A DNA stretch of 64,000 nt from QQWI01 sp964522015 (GTDB lineage Bacteria > Bacillota > Clostridia > Peptostreptococcales > Acidaminobacteraceae), in contig CAZFST010000022.1 in the NCBI GenBank assembly GCA_964522015.1, positions 1 through 64,000 of the forward strand, given 5' to 3'. The notes beneath the pieces were generated by a model. The model had not been told where the DNA came from and searched no databases. It saw only the letters and a program-made list of their open reading frames with translations. A program made the position numbers and the translations under genes. Of the stretch, positions 8,461 to 17,955 are shown piece by piece (positions within the stretch are counted from its first letter, which is position 1; each line of letters opens with the position of its first letter).

Positions 8461-9738
8461 ATGGTGACTAAAGAGAGTTATAATTTGGAATTCAAGCGTG
8501 AGATCTCTAGAGGCTTTCTTAAGACGGTTAGCGCATTTGCTAATTACAACGATGGCGAAGTGATATTTGGTTTGAATGATGATGGGTCATTAATGGGGAT
8601 TGAAGGTGACACTCAGCAAGAATGCCTAAGAATTGAAAATATGATTAATGATTCTTTTAGCCCAGTTCCTTATTTTGAGATCAATGATAGGGCAATAGAA
8701 GGGCGCGTTATAATTGTTTTGACCGTTAAAAAAGGCAAGGATACACCCTACTACTGTGGTGGGAAAGCGTACAAAAGATCTGATACTGCAACAGTTGAGG
8801 TGAGTCGATTCGAACTGAGAAGACTAGCGATGGAGGGGATAAATACTCATTTTGAAGACCAAAAGGCCAGTTCTCAAAACTTGACTTTCAGTACCCTTGA
8901 ATCTTGGCTAGTGAAAGAAGCGGGCATCGAAAAGATTGGGCAAGATGTCTTAAAAACACTTAATTTATACCATAGAGATGGTTATTATAATATTGCAGGC
9001 GCACTTTTATCGGATCAAAGTGGTATTAATTTCTCAGGAATCGATATCGTCAAGTTTGGTAGAGACACGAGTAAGATTTTGTATCGTAAGACGGTTAATG
9101 ATGTTTCTTTATTAGAACAATTGGATACTGCAATTGCAATTTTTGAGCAATATTATACTTACGAAGAGATTGATGGGTACACTCGAATTAAAAGAGAAAT
9201 GGTGCCTAAGGAAGCTTTCAGAGAAGCCTTGGCGAATGCGATTGTTCATCGTATTTGGGATGTCAACTCCTTTATTCAAATAGCCATGTATGAGGAATGG
9301 ATTGAGATTAATTCTCCTGGTGGTCTACCAGCTGGTATTTCTGAAGAAGAGTATTTTTATGGAAATATCTCAGTCTTGAGAAATCCAATCATTGCATCAG
9401 TTTTTAATCGTTTGAACATCATCGAGAAATTTGGGACTGGGATTGCGAGAATCAATCACGCATATCTGCATAGCGAGACTAAACCAAGTTTTAGCATCAG
9501 CGAAAATAGAATTGTCATTAAACTGCCAATTACTGACTTTGGTCAAAAGGATCTTTCTGAAGATGAAGCGATTGTCTTTAAGCTATTAAAGGATGGGGTC
9601 GAGCTCTCTAGAAAGGCAATTGACCAGAAAACTGGATTTGATAAGTCAAAGACTATTCGGATTCTTAATAATCTGGTAGAAAAAGATCGACTCTTGAAAT
9701 TCGGAAGTGGGCCTTCGGTGATGTATAGGTTAAAGTGA
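8461..9738 (+). CDS. AlbA_2 (Schlafen-like) ATP-binding regulator
   Basis: This 425-residue protein has the three-part layout of the AlbA_2 / HATPase_c_4 family. Residues 1-120 are the AlbA_2 domain (ESYNLEFKREIS, SAFANYNDGEVIFGLNDDG, KRSDTATVEV). Residues about 240-350 are the ATP-binding part, with FREALANAIVHRIWD, EINSPGGLP and NIIEKFGTGIARI. The last 60 residues form a winged helix (SRKAIDQKTGFDKSKTIRILNNLVEK). Family members are annotated as transcriptional regulators or helicase-like proteins, and several related domains occur in defence genes. The ATG at 8461 has AGGAGG 6 bases upstream. The perfect inverted repeat over its promoter suggests self-regulation. Confidence 0.85.
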   Translation: MVTKESYNLEFKREISRGFLKTVSAFANYNDGEVIFGLNDDGSLMGIEGDTQQECLRIENMINDSFSPVPYFEINDRAIEGRVIIVLTVKKGKDTPYYCGGKAYKRSDTATVEVSRFELRRLAMEGINTHFEDQKASSQNLTFSTLESWLVKEAGIEKIGQDVLKTLNLYHRDGYYNIAGALLSDQSGINFSGIDIVKFGRDTSKILYRKTVNDVSLLEQLDTAIAIFEQYYTYEEIDGYTRIKREMVPKEAFREALANAIVHRIWDVNSFIQIAMYEEWIEINSPGGLPAGISEEEYFYGNISVLRNPIIASVFNRLNIIEKFGTGIARINHAYLHSETKPSFSISENRIVIKLPITDFGQKDLSEDEAIVFKLLKDGVELSRKAIDQKTGFDKSKTIRILNNLVEKDRLLKFGSGPSVMYRLK

Positions 9739-9775
9739 TTTTGGCATGACTATAATCATGGTAAGGAGACGCATA

Positions 9776-11500
9776 ATGAAAGCACTTTTACATGACTGGG
9801 AAGACGAGTTCGATTCATTGATTTTAGACAGAGGATGGGGTATTTTTAGTGAAGGCCATGATGATGGTTTGATACAAATTGATAAACTTGAGTCTGGTCT
9901 AATCGAAGCGCGGGTACAGGGAACCTATCTTTATGATGTCAGGATGACAGTGGATAAAAAAGGGCACAGGCAAATGGCTTGCCAGTGCCCCTATGCACAA
10001 GACGGAAACACCTGTAAACACATGGCGGCTGTTTTATACTTTGTTGAGCATCAATACAAAAAAGAGAGCGTCGATGATGATGTAGATGAAGGTGAAAGTC
10101 ATGGTGCGCAGCAACTACAGTCTACAAAAGCGCTGCAGTCTACAGATGCGCTGATGGTCCAACTGGAGAATCTGTCCAAGGACCAATTGATTCTGTTTTT
10201 ATACCCTAAAATGATGTCGGACTCATCCCTTAGAGGGTCCTTTGAAATCTATTTAGCCAATCTAGAAAATGATATAAAAAAACTGATAAAGGAGTTCTGG
10301 ATTGGGGTGAACCGGTTTTCTGGTCGCCACGGAATGATTGATTACGGCATGGCGCCACATTTTTTTGAGTTTTGCTCTGACTATGCCTCCCATGCAAGCG
10401 ACATGGTCTGCAGCGGATTTTTGCTGGAGGCTATTGCGCTGATCAAGGGCATCACTAAAGATTTTGATGAAATTCCCTTGGATGATTCAGATGGATTTAC
10501 CACCGAATTCTATGAATCCCTTCATGATATTGTTGACCATATTTTAGATCAAGAGGACGAAGACGCCAATAAAGCCTTGACCCTTTGGCTTGAATCGGTA
10601 CAGGATAATAGGGCTCAGTGGTACTTGTGCGAGGTATTTTCGGATGTGTTCGATCAGTTGATGCTGGATGAGGCATACATAGATGGGCACATCGCATCTT
10701 TAAAGTCAAGAGTTTTCGCTGAAAGGGCCAAAGACGATTTACTCAACTACAAGTGGACCTCTGACTTGGTGGCCCTATTGAATGCTCTCGTGCAAAAGGG
10801 GCAATCTGATGAGGCTTTGCATCTGTCATCCGAGTATGATTCAGTCTATCAAGTGCTCCTTTGGCGCATAGGGTATTACCAGAGTCAAGGGATGGCGCCC
10901 CAAGAACTGCAAGCGATTGAAAAGGCCATATCCGTCTATTCAGATCATAGGAACTATTCAATCGACTTGATACGCAAATTGCTGGCCTATTGGGTGCGAT
11001 TGGGCGACCGTGAGAATATCATTAAAAACCACTGGAAACTTGTTGAAATGACAGAGTATACCGAAAGCGAATATCTGGCATACCGCAATTTATTTTCCCG
11101 CGAAGCGTGGTCTTTAAGAGTCAATCAAGTTTTTGTAGACATGGAACAATCGTCTGCGGCTCTTTACCAGAAATATAAAATCTATGGGATCGAGAGTCGT
11201 GTCGAGGAGATGAAAGCCATTCAAGACAAACTCTTGGATTATGAAGGCATCAAGCGGTATGAAAAACTCTACCTAAAACATGATGTCAATTGGTTATATG
11301 CCAGGTACCTTGACTGTATTAGACATGCGGCACAAGTTGCGACAAACAGAAAACAGTATAAACAGGTTGTAGGGATGATGAAGCACGTTTTAAAGTTGCC
11401 AGATGGCAAAGCCGCCATGGCGGATGTTGCAAAAGAATTCAAGATTGCTTATACTAGAAGGCCGGCTTTTATGGATGAGCTTTCCAAGTTGAAACTTTAG
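9776..11500 (+). CDS. SWIM zinc-finger protein
   Basis: This is a 574-residue soluble protein. The N-terminus carries a SWIM zinc finger (about residues 68-90), with CQC, nine residues, then CKH followed by MAAVLYF. SWIM fingers bind DNA or protein partners and often precede Snf2 helicases, but no helicase gene follows here. The remaining 450 residues are helical and repetitive (many acidic and aromatic residues, TPR-like in appearance). The start at 9776 is chosen for AAGGAG 7 bases upstream. The gene follows the AlbA_2 gene by 37 bases, so the two may be one transcript. Function is unknown. Confidence 0.75.
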   Translation: MKALLHDWEDEFDSLILDRGWGIFSEGHDDGLIQIDKLESGLIEARVQGTYLYDVRMTVDKKGHRQMACQCPYAQDGNTCKHMAAVLYFVEHQYKKESVDDDVDEGESHGAQQLQSTKALQSTDALMVQLENLSKDQLILFLYPKMMSDSSLRGSFEIYLANLENDIKKLIKEFWIGVNRFSGRHGMIDYGMAPHFFEFCSDYASHASDMVCSGFLLEAIALIKGITKDFDEIPLDDSDGFTTEFYESLHDIVDHILDQEDEDANKALTLWLESVQDNRAQWYLCEVFSDVFDQLMLDEAYIDGHIASLKSRVFAERAKDDLLNYKWTSDLVALLNALVQKGQSDEALHLSSEYDSVYQVLLWRIGYYQSQGMAPQELQAIEKAISVYSDHRNYSIDLIRKLLAYWVRLGDRENIIKNHWKLVEMTEYTESEYLAYRNLFSREAWSLRVNQVFVDMEQSSAALYQKYKIYGIESRVEEMKAIQDKLLDYEGIKRYEKLYLKHDVNWLYARYLDCIRHAAQVATNRKQYKQVVGMMKHVLKLPDGKAAMADVAKEFKIAYTRRPAFMDELSKLKL

Positions 11501-11577
11501 GTGCAAACATCTGTTTGATACCTATTGTAAGTGAATGCGATGCTTATAGTGTTCTGAATCAGAAAGGACGATTTAGG

Positions 11578-11966
11578 ATGAATGTAAGATTAAGCGATAT
11601 CTTAGAAGCGTTTGAGTTCTGTAACAACCAGGAAGAACTCATTCTACTTTATTGGAATGTTGGTAAATATATTTGTGTCAACACTGTTGACACAAATCAG
11701 TTGGTCAAATCATCTTGCAATATTGTCTTCGGCATGTGAATTTTTATCTTGAAGCACTTGATCGAGAACGTAAAAGGCATAACGAAAATCCCAGTGTCGG
11801 CGTAATTCTCTGTGCAAGCAAAGATGTCGAAGTGGTTGAATTGGCTTTATCAAGAAGTTTGTCACCAACATTAATATCAGATTATACACTTAAACTCATT
11901 GAGAAGAGTCTGTTAAGGCAAAAGTTGCATGAGATAACTGAAATGGCTGATTTTCAATCAAATTGA
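11578..11966 (+). pseudogene. YhcG/DUF1016-type PDDEXK nuclease remnant
   Basis: A first frame (from the ATG at 11578 to 11739) contains ELILLYWNVGKYI, typical of the N-terminal DUF1016 domain. A second frame (11743-11966) contains MNFYLEALDRE-like and LSRSLSPTLISDYTLKLI stretches, typical of the C-terminal PDDEXK nuclease domain. The middle third is deleted and the two pieces are out of frame. The catalytic core before the HVNFYLEALD stretch is missing, so no nuclease activity is expected. YhcG-like nucleases are common in defence and restriction neighbourhoods. Confidence 0.75.
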
Positions 11967-12044
11967 TGAGGATCAAGAAAAGTGATAATACTAGAACGGA
12001 CTCAAAACAAGATTGAAGGCTGAAGAAAGTCAACTGGCTACAAA

Positions 12045-12578
12045 TTGTTTCCAGTTGGAGATGAAAGCGCAGATCTGGAGCTTGCTATAGAACTCACCCA
12101 ATCACAACCAGCTTCAAAAAAAGAAATGTCCACAGAAAGTAATGCACCTCAAGATTCCCATGACACATTGCCGATCCTGAATATCTTACATAAAATCATC
12201 AAACATCATCTACTAGATTCGCCTCCCCAGTCCGCCATTGATAGTGTCAATATGAGTCGCAAGACCGATTTGGTCAACGACTATACCATCTTAAAGTTTC
12301 AGCTGGGTAGGTCACCCATGATGATGGATTTTGCGTTCAACCTAATGGCCCACGATGTGGTGGATCTTACCGAGGTTATCAACTCTGTTTTCAATGGGTA
12401 CAAGTATGTGCCAACCCATCAGACCCTCTTGTCTGCCGTGAATCACCTGAACTTTTTATTTGTCACAAAAACATTTCGTCCCTGCCACACAAATCGACAA
12501 TCCCCAAAAGGATTCGCCCTGTCTCATCCGGTTGAGATGGATCTTTATCGGTATATTACAGAGAAGGGTGAGGCGTGA
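12045..12578 (+). pseudogene. DUF3427 helicase with large internal deletion (fossil E)
   Basis: A 177-codon open frame joins an N-terminal piece (QPASKKEMSTES, ILHKIIKHHLL) to a piece with MSRKTDLVNDYTILKFQLGR. It then runs through DLTEVINSVFNGYKYVPTH and NHLNFLFVT to the last residues LSHPVEMDLYRYI. The whole helicase core and the DUF3427 core are missing. The frame is open throughout, so a small protein could still be made, but its in-frame joints look like chance survivals of deletions. It shares its last joint with fossil D. Confidence 0.75.
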
Positions 12579-12789
12579 GTTGTTTTGGTCTCACGTAGTT
12601 AATATGGTTGGAGTATTAACTGAGGAATTTATTAAACATCAATAAAATTGTATTAATTAAAATGTGATAGCTTTGCAATTCGGAAGTATTTCTCTTTCTG
12701 GCGTAAAGTATAACCTTATAAAGCTTAGGGATTGAGGGTAGTAAAACCTATAGACGTAGACAAGGGTGATTACTGTGGGAAAATGAATA

Positions 12790-12820
12790 AAAAAACACTG
12801 CTGAAATGGCAGTGTTTTTT
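12790..12820. terminator. Rho-independent terminator, probably two-way
   Basis: AAAAAACACTGC (12790-12801) pairs with GCAGTGTTTTTT (12809-12820) around a 7-base loop. It ends the leftward CoA operon, whose last gene stops at 12858, and can also stop rightward reading. The rest of 12579-12857 holds nothing else I can support. Confidence 0.8.
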
Positions 12821-12857
12821 AGTGTTCCTCAGTTGGGTTACAAAATAGGGTGAAAAA

Positions 12858-13274
12858 CTACTTATCGAATCGCTTTTCAGTATTGTAATAGGTGAAGGCT
12901 GCCTTTGCGACCAAGACTTCTTCCTCATCATATAAGCATACTTCATACATGGCTGTTTTATTTGATTTGCTTGTTTCTGATGCAAGAGCCCTTACAATTC
13001 CAGAAGTGACAGGTTTGAAGTAGTGTATGCTGGCGTCAAGGGTAAGGCAAATGGTTCCATAGGAGGCAGCAGCAACACCTGCAACGTAATCTGCAAGAGA
13101 AAACAGGGCGCCCCCATGGATGCTGCCATAGTGGTTCACCGTTTCTTGTGAAAATCTCAGGGTACCTTCTGCTAGGCCAACGGCTGCTTTTGTAATCACC
13201 ATATTGTTATGCTTGGTAAAGCCATTTGCTTCATTAATCTTGGCAATAATCTCTTCGGTGTTATTCATTTCCAT
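12858..13274 (-). CDS. PaaI-family hotdog thioesterase
   Basis: This 138-residue protein is a single hotdog domain. The signature HGGALFSLADYVAGVAAASYG matches PaaI-type acyl-CoA thioesterases, with the Asp of LAD as the expected catalytic residue. Beta strands such as TLDASIHYFKPVTSG follow. It would hydrolyse an acyl-CoA, releasing CoA stuck in dead-end thioesters of the pathway. It is the last gene of the leftward operon, 35 bases after the inactive thiolase-like gene, and is followed by a terminator. The exact substrate cannot be told. Confidence 0.85.
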   Translation of the reverse strand: MEMNNTEEIIAKINEANGFTKHNNMVITKAAVGLAEGTLRFSQETVNHYGSIHGGALFSLADYVAGVAAASYGTICLTLDASIHYFKPVTSGIVRALASETSKSNKTAMYEVCLYDEEEVLVAKAAFTYYNTEKRFDK

Positions 13275-13309
13275 TAAATCCTCTTTCTCTTAAGTGCCAA
13301 CTTGTTGGA

Positions 13310-14464
13310 TTACAACCGTTTTATAACACTGGATGCAATCATGCCGCCCTCGACATGCATAGAAAGGAGGCCGTATTTTCCTTTGGATTCTTCCAAATAG
13401 GAAAGTGCTTTGCACATCATAATGGTCCCTGTAGCGCCTTTAGGGTTACCAAGACCAATGGACCCCCCTCGTGGATTTACCTTTGAAGGATCAGCACCGA
13501 GTTTTTCAGAAGTAAACATGGCCTGTGGTGCAAAGGCTTCGCTGATCTCGATGACATCTAGATCCTTCGCTTTCAGATTGACGCGTTCCATTAGTTTAGA
13601 GACAGACTTGATTGGGCCGATGTTCATAGCTACTGGATCCTCGCCTGTTACAATGGACCCCATATATTGAGCGATTGGTTTGATGCCAAGTTTCTTAGCT
13701 TTGCGAGATGACATGAGAACAACAAAAGCAACAGCATCAGCGGATGTTGAGGAATTTCCTTCTGTCACTTTTCCATTTTTTGCATATGGAGAAGTTAGTG
13801 TTGCCAAGTCTTTTGTACTTATTGAAGAATTAATGATCTCATCGTGAGAAAAAATCTTTTTTTGTGAATCCTTGTCAGTATAAGAAACAGGGATTATCTC
13901 TTTATTGAAGGAACCTTGTTTCTGCGCATGCATAGCTTTTTGATGACTCTTTACTGCATATTCGTCGATTGCCTCGCGGGAATAACCCATCTTATTGGCC
14001 AGAATCTCGGAAGATCGTCCCATAGTAAGCAATTCATCTGCTCTTTCTACGACATAAGGATCCGCAGAGGCTAAATCAATGTCGAGCATCGACATATAAT
14101 CAATACCGCCTGCAACGACGATATCATTCTCACCAGCCATAATTGCATTAGCTCCAAGAATAATGCTTTGAAGCCCAGATGCGGAGAATCTGGTAATCGT
14201 ATGAGCTGGAACGCTATCTGGAATATCTGAACGCTGGGACATTACCCGCGCAAAATTTAATCCCAGAACATCCTCAGGCATTGAAGCACCTACAATAATA
14301 TCATCGATCATGCTAAACTCCAGCTTCTCCACCTTTTTCAAAACACCTAATAAAACTTCAGAAGCCAATTTAGATGGATGCTCGGTGGCCAAAGTCCCCC
14401 TTACTGCCTTGCCGATGGGTGAACGACCATATGCGACTATCACAACATCTCTTAGAATCTTCAT
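13310..14464 (-). CDS. Thiolase-fold protein lacking all catalytic residues
   Basis: This 384-residue protein is a full-length thiolase homologue that aligns with the neighbouring thiolase along its whole length. The three active-site residues are replaced. Ser94 stands where the acylated Cys belongs (RFSASGLQ against RFCSSGLQ). Asn340 replaces the His of GHP (LGNPKGATG). His370 replaces the second Cys (SMHVEGGM against SMCIGGGM). The frame is intact and the fold-defining glycines are kept, so it is a maintained gene. It probably serves as a structural or binding partner, for example of the active thiolase or of the CoA-transferase-A-like protein encoded 58 bases upstream. A changed chemistry is possible. 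Confidence 0.85.
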   Translation of the reverse strand: MKILRDVVIVAYGRSPIGKAVRGTLATEHPSKLASEVLLGVLKKVEKLEFSMIDDIIVGASMPEDVLGLNFARVMSQRSDIPDSVPAHTITRFSASGLQSIILGANAIMAGENDIVVAGGIDYMSMLDIDLASADPYVVERADELLTMGRSSEILANKMGYSREAIDEYAVKSHQKAMHAQKQGSFNKEIIPVSYTDKDSQKKIFSHDEIINSSISTKDLATLTSPYAKNGKVTEGNSSTSADAVAFVVLMSSRKAKKLGIKPIAQYMGSIVTGEDPVAMNIGPIKSVSKLMERVNLKAKDLDVIEISEAFAPQAMFTSEKLGADPSKVNPRGGSIGLGNPKGATGTIMMCKALSYLEESKGKYGLLSMHVEGGMIASSVIKRL

Positions 14465-14522
14465 AGTAATTCTGCTCCTATTCCAATTTATTCTGTATGC
14501 GAAGTTTACTCGGTTATTCGAG

Positions 14523-15137
14523 TTAACTCACTTTTACAATCGCTTCCACCAGGATTCCGGGGATAGAGACATCTTCAGGCCCTATCTCGCCAACAGGGAC
14601 AACTTCTTCGGCTACAACGATAACATATTTGGCCGAAAAAGGGAGATACATGTTACATTTTTTAATAGACCCTGCAGGCAGATAACAATTACCTTCCAAA
14701 TCGGCCTTCTTTACTCTAATAATTGCAACATCTCCTTTTATTGCTGTTTCTTTAACGCATTCTTTTCCATCAATCATTCTGCTTTCTTTTCCTGTGCCTA
14801 ATACATAGAAGAATGGAATCCCCGAACCACCTGCACGAATTCTCTCAATTAGGATATCCTCCGATGCGATTTCTCTTGTGATATTAGAAGGTAGAGAATC
14901 GGCTTCTATTGCTGTAGTAATCAATCCTTTGGTCCGCTTGGTAAGGATCTCTTTGAAGACCGGATTTGAGTTGATTGCGGAGTCAACCGTAACAAAGAAG
15001 AGATCCTGAGCTTTTGTTTCCCCCAATGTCTTTATGACAGATAGAGTCAGTGCATCATTTCCCAAATTACCAATAAGGATTGAATCCTTATCCTTTATCT
15101 TGCATATTGCATCCTCGATGCTTATCACCTTATTCAT
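14523..15137 (-). CDS. Divergent CoA-transferase subunit A-like protein
   Basis: This 204-residue protein is a paralogue of the CoA-transferase A subunit at 17115-17759. The two share the start (MNKV..I.DA), the ERLRAGG/ERIRAGG-like stretch, KGDVAIIR, LEGNCY and the VVAEEVVPVGEI..EDVSIPG end. The glycine loop VGGFG of the true A subunit reads IGNLGNDAL here, and there is no second B subunit in the operon. It is paired with the inactive thiolase-like gene, as if the A-subunit/thiolase gene pair had been copied and both copies changed role. Whether it can pair with the B subunit at 16398 is open. Confidence 0.75.
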   Translation of the reverse strand: MNKVISIEDAICKIKDKDSILIGNLGNDALTLSVIKTLGETKAQDLFFVTVDSAINSNPVFKEILTKRTKGLITTAIEADSLPSNITREIASEDILIERIRAGGSGIPFFYVLGTGKESRMIDGKECVKETAIKGDVAIIRVKKADLEGNCYLPAGSIKKCNMYLPFSAKYVIVVAEEVVPVGEIGPEDVSIPGILVEAIVKVS

Positions 15138-15181
15138 ATCAAATTCTCCATTCGGATTTTAATTGTTCTTTTATGTCGACA

Positions 15182-16375
15182 TTAGAGTCGCTTGAATGCG
15201 CCAGCACCGCCCATACCGCCGCCAATACACATAGATACCAGCGCCAGTTTGCCATTTGTATCTTCTAACTGAGACAGAGCTCGGCATGTGAGGATTGCAC
15301 CAGTGGCGCCAAGTGGGTGCCCAAGGGCAATAGCGCCACCTCTAGGGTTAACCTTAGCATAATCAAATCCAACTTTATCAATGCAGGGAATAGCCTGTGC
15401 AGCAAAAGCTTCGTTGAGTTCAACAACGTCAAATCTATTTGGCCTGATTAAAAGTCTTTTCAGAAGTTTTGGGATGGCAAACAAAGGACCTATCCCCATA
15501 ACTGCTGGATGGCAGCCGCCAACATTGTAACCTAGGAATTTTGCGATTGGTTTGATACCAAGTTCCTTCGCCTTTTTTCGGGACATTAGAACGACAAAAG
15601 CCGATCCGTCATTCATTGGTGAAGAGTTCCCAGCAGTAGAGGTGCCCCCATCTTTAAACGCTGGCGCTAAATTTTCGAGAGTTTCCATTGTCAGGTCGTG
15701 CCTGATGCAATCGTCTTCAGAAACAACAATAAGATTTCCATTCTTGTCAATAGCGGTAATCGGGATGATCTCTTTCTTGAATTCACCATTTTTTTGGGCC
15801 TTCGATGCCTTCTGATGACTCTTTAATGCAAACGAATCCATTGCTTCTCGAGTTATGTCCAGATTAAGCTTTTCTTTTGCTTTATCCACTAATATTTCGG
15901 CGGTCAAACCCATTGGGGTGTAGACCGCGGGTTTGTTCTTGAAAAGGTATGAGTCCAATGAGGAAAGATCGACTACTGTCATTGGGCACCATGAGGCACA
16001 TTCAATACCACCGGCCACAATAACATCTGCCTGTCCGGCCATAATTGCATTGGCACCATGGGCGATGCTCTGCAATCCGGAGGAGCAGAACCGATTGATG
16101 GACTGACCCGGCACTGAATCAGGCAAGCCAGCCCGCTTGGCAAGAACGCGACCAAGGTTGTAGCCTTGATATTCTTCAGGATACGAACATCCAACGATTA
16201 CGTCATCAATCATATCCAGTGGAAGTTCTGGGACTTTTTTAAGAACACCTTTCAGCACTTCAGCGCCGAGGAGCGTAGGTGGAACTGTTGCCAATGCACC
16301 TTTATTTAATTTAGTAACGGGAGAACGACCGTATGCGACTACGACAACTTCTCTGACAAACTTCATAGTTTTCAA
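15182..16375 (-). CDS. Acetyl-CoA acyltransferase (thiolase)
   Basis: This 397-residue thiolase has an intact active site: Cys97 (RFCSSGLQ), His353 (ALGHPLGATG) and Cys383 (SMCIGGGMGGAG). It catalyses CoA-dependent cleavage of a 3-ketoacyl-CoA to acetyl-CoA and a shortened acyl-CoA, or the reverse condensation. It lies 22 bases after the CoA-transferase B gene, with AGGAGG before its ATG. Together with the CoA-transferase it would activate a keto acid and split it, like acetoacetate use, but the actual chain is unknown. Confidence 0.9.
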   Translation of the reverse strand: MKTMKFVREVVVVAYGRSPVTKLNKGALATVPPTLLGAEVLKGVLKKVPELPLDMIDDVIVGCSYPEEYQGYNLGRVLAKRAGLPDSVPGQSINRFCSSGLQSIAHGANAIMAGQADVIVAGGIECASWCPMTVVDLSSLDSYLFKNKPAVYTPMGLTAEILVDKAKEKLNLDITREAMDSFALKSHQKASKAQKNGEFKKEIIPITAIDKNGNLIVVSEDDCIRHDLTMETLENLAPAFKDGGTSTAGNSSPMNDGSAFVVLMSRKKAKELGIKPIAKFLGYNVGGCHPAVMGIGPLFAIPKLLKRLLIRPNRFDVVELNEAFAAQAIPCIDKVGFDYAKVNPRGGAIALGHPLGATGAILTCRALSQLEDTNGKLALVSMCIGGGMGGAGAFKRL

Positions 16376-16397
16376 CCTCCTAATAAATTCCGGAAAC

Positions 16398-17057
16398 TCA
16401 ATCCATTTTCATGATCTTCAGTTTATCTGCAAATAGTAGATTGGCTTCGGTGGCCTTGATGACATCTTCCTTGGTGAGACCCTCTCTAATTTCTGTAACC
16501 AATAAACCTTTTTCGACGACTTCAATCACGGCCATGTCTGTAACGATCAAATCAACACAATTTGCCCCTGTAAGCGGGAACGCACACTTTTTGAATATTT
16601 TTGGGGTGCCATTGTTCGAATGTTCCATTGCAACGATTACTTTCTTACAGCAGGTAACCAGGTCCATTGCGCCGCCATATCCGGCGATAAGTTTGTCTGG
16701 AACCATCCAATTCGCTAGATTTCCAGCTTCATCTACTTGAAGTGCTCCAAGTACCGTTACATCAATATGTCCGCCACGAACCAGGGCGAAAGCATCCGCA
16801 CTATCATAAAAGCTTGCACCCGGTTTGAGGGTCACAAATGTAACACCTGCGTCAAAATAGTCTGGATCCAGATTCTCAGGGGTCGAAGGTGGACCAAGTT
16901 TAACGATTCCATTTTCACCCTGAAGGACAACCGCAGCTCCTTCGGGTAAAAATCTTGGCACGAGTTGAGGAAGACCGATGCCAAGATTAACAACGTCACC
17001 ATCATTCATTTCTTTTGCAACCCTTTTTGCGATAAACATTTTTCTATCAAATGCCAT
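16398..17057 (-). CDS. 3-oxoacid-type CoA-transferase subunit B
   Basis: This 219-residue protein is the catalytic B subunit of a family I CoA-transferase. The LGIGLP segment and the GENG motif, with Glu48 as the expected acyl-acceptor residue, are present. A GGHIDVTVLGALQVD stretch and the LVTEIREG C-terminal part match the family. With the A subunit 57 bases upstream it transfers CoA between carboxylic acids at no ATP cost. The substrate is not evident. It would supply the CoA ester for dehydration and thiolysis in this locus. Confidence 0.9.
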   Translation of the reverse strand: MAFDRKMFIAKRVAKEMNDGDVVNLGIGLPQLVPRFLPEGAAVVLQGENGIVKLGPPSTPENLDPDYFDAGVTFVTLKPGASFYDSADAFALVRGGHIDVTVLGALQVDEAGNLANWMVPDKLIAGYGGAMDLVTCCKKVIVAMEHSNNGTPKIFKKCAFPLTGANCVDLIVTDMAVIEVVEKGLLVTEIREGLTKEDVIKATEANLLFADKLKIMKMD

Positions 17058-17114
17058 ATTTTCACCTACCCATACAATTAGTTTATAGTATTAACAAGTA
17101 TTCGTTGTCAGGGG

Positions 17115-17759
17115 TTATCCTCTTACAATCATATTGATGTACTTTCCTGGTACTGTAATCAAATCTGGAGGAATAGCTCCAACGGGAACTAGTTCCTCTG
17201 CTTCAACAATTGTGAATTTGGATGCGGCCGGCATTAGGGAGGTAAAATTTTTTACTGCCCCTCGCATAAAACAGTTGCCGTCAAGATCCACTTGGGTAGC
17301 CCTTATTAAGGCTACATCTCCAGTTATAGCTTTCTCCAGAATGTGTTCAACGCCATCGATTACAAGTGTTTCTTTTCCATGAGCAACCTCGGTACCAGGG
17401 CCTACTGGGGTATAAAAAGCAACAATTCCTTTCCCTCCAGCTCGTAAGCGTTCTGCAAAGGTACCCTGAGGAGTCAGTTCAAGGGTTTTATCAAAATACA
17501 TTTTTTCTGCACTTGCACTGCCTCGTAAGAATGTACATATTGCTCCACGAGAGCGATTCTTCAGCAATTTTTCCATTGAAGACATAAAAGCAGGATTTGC
17601 CGCATTTGCCACCAACAAAAAATCTTTTGTTGTAGTTTGGGTCAACAATGTACGTAAGAGTCTACCGGGGTATCCCTTTGGTCCGAATCCTCCAACGAGA
17701 ATGGTATCCCCATCTTTGATTTGTGCAACTGCATCTACAATATCAACAACTTTATTCAT
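17115..17759 (-). CDS. 3-oxoacid-type CoA-transferase subunit A
   Basis: This 214-residue protein has the N-terminal glycine loop ILVGGFGPKGYP that shapes the CoA site, then ERLRAGGKGIVAFYTPVG and GDVALIRATQVDLDGNC, all typical of subunit A. It is the first gene of the leftward operon. Its ATG is about 200 bases downstream of the palindrome-containing promoter at 17956-17984. It pairs with subunit B just downstream. A diverged copy of it is the fourth gene of the same operon. Confidence 0.9.
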   Translation of the reverse strand: MNKVVDIVDAVAQIKDGDTILVGGFGPKGYPGRLLRTLLTQTTTKDFLLVANAANPAFMSSMEKLLKNRSRGAICTFLRGSASAEKMYFDKTLELTPQGTFAERLRAGGKGIVAFYTPVGPGTEVAHGKETLVIDGVEHILEKAITGDVALIRATQVDLDGNCFMRGAVKNFTSLMPAASKFTIVEAEELVPVGAIPPDLITVPGKYINMIVRG

Positions 17760-17955
17760 TTAAACACCTTCCTTCAAGTTTTAAGATTTGATCTGATTGT
17801 TAGATTTTCCTGGCTTTCATGATACTCATCTCCATTCCATTCGTCATAAAAAACTATAGGACTTGATGGGTTCGAAATATTTTGAATATTTTAATCATAA
17901 GTTCACAAGTTTATTTATTGACAAATTTAAATTCGAATGGTAGCTTGTAAGTACT

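Noticed and set aside
14310..14801. Plus-strand open frame of 163 codons across the CoA operon
   Set aside because: It crosses two well-supported minus-strand genes and has Phe/Asn-rich shadow composition.
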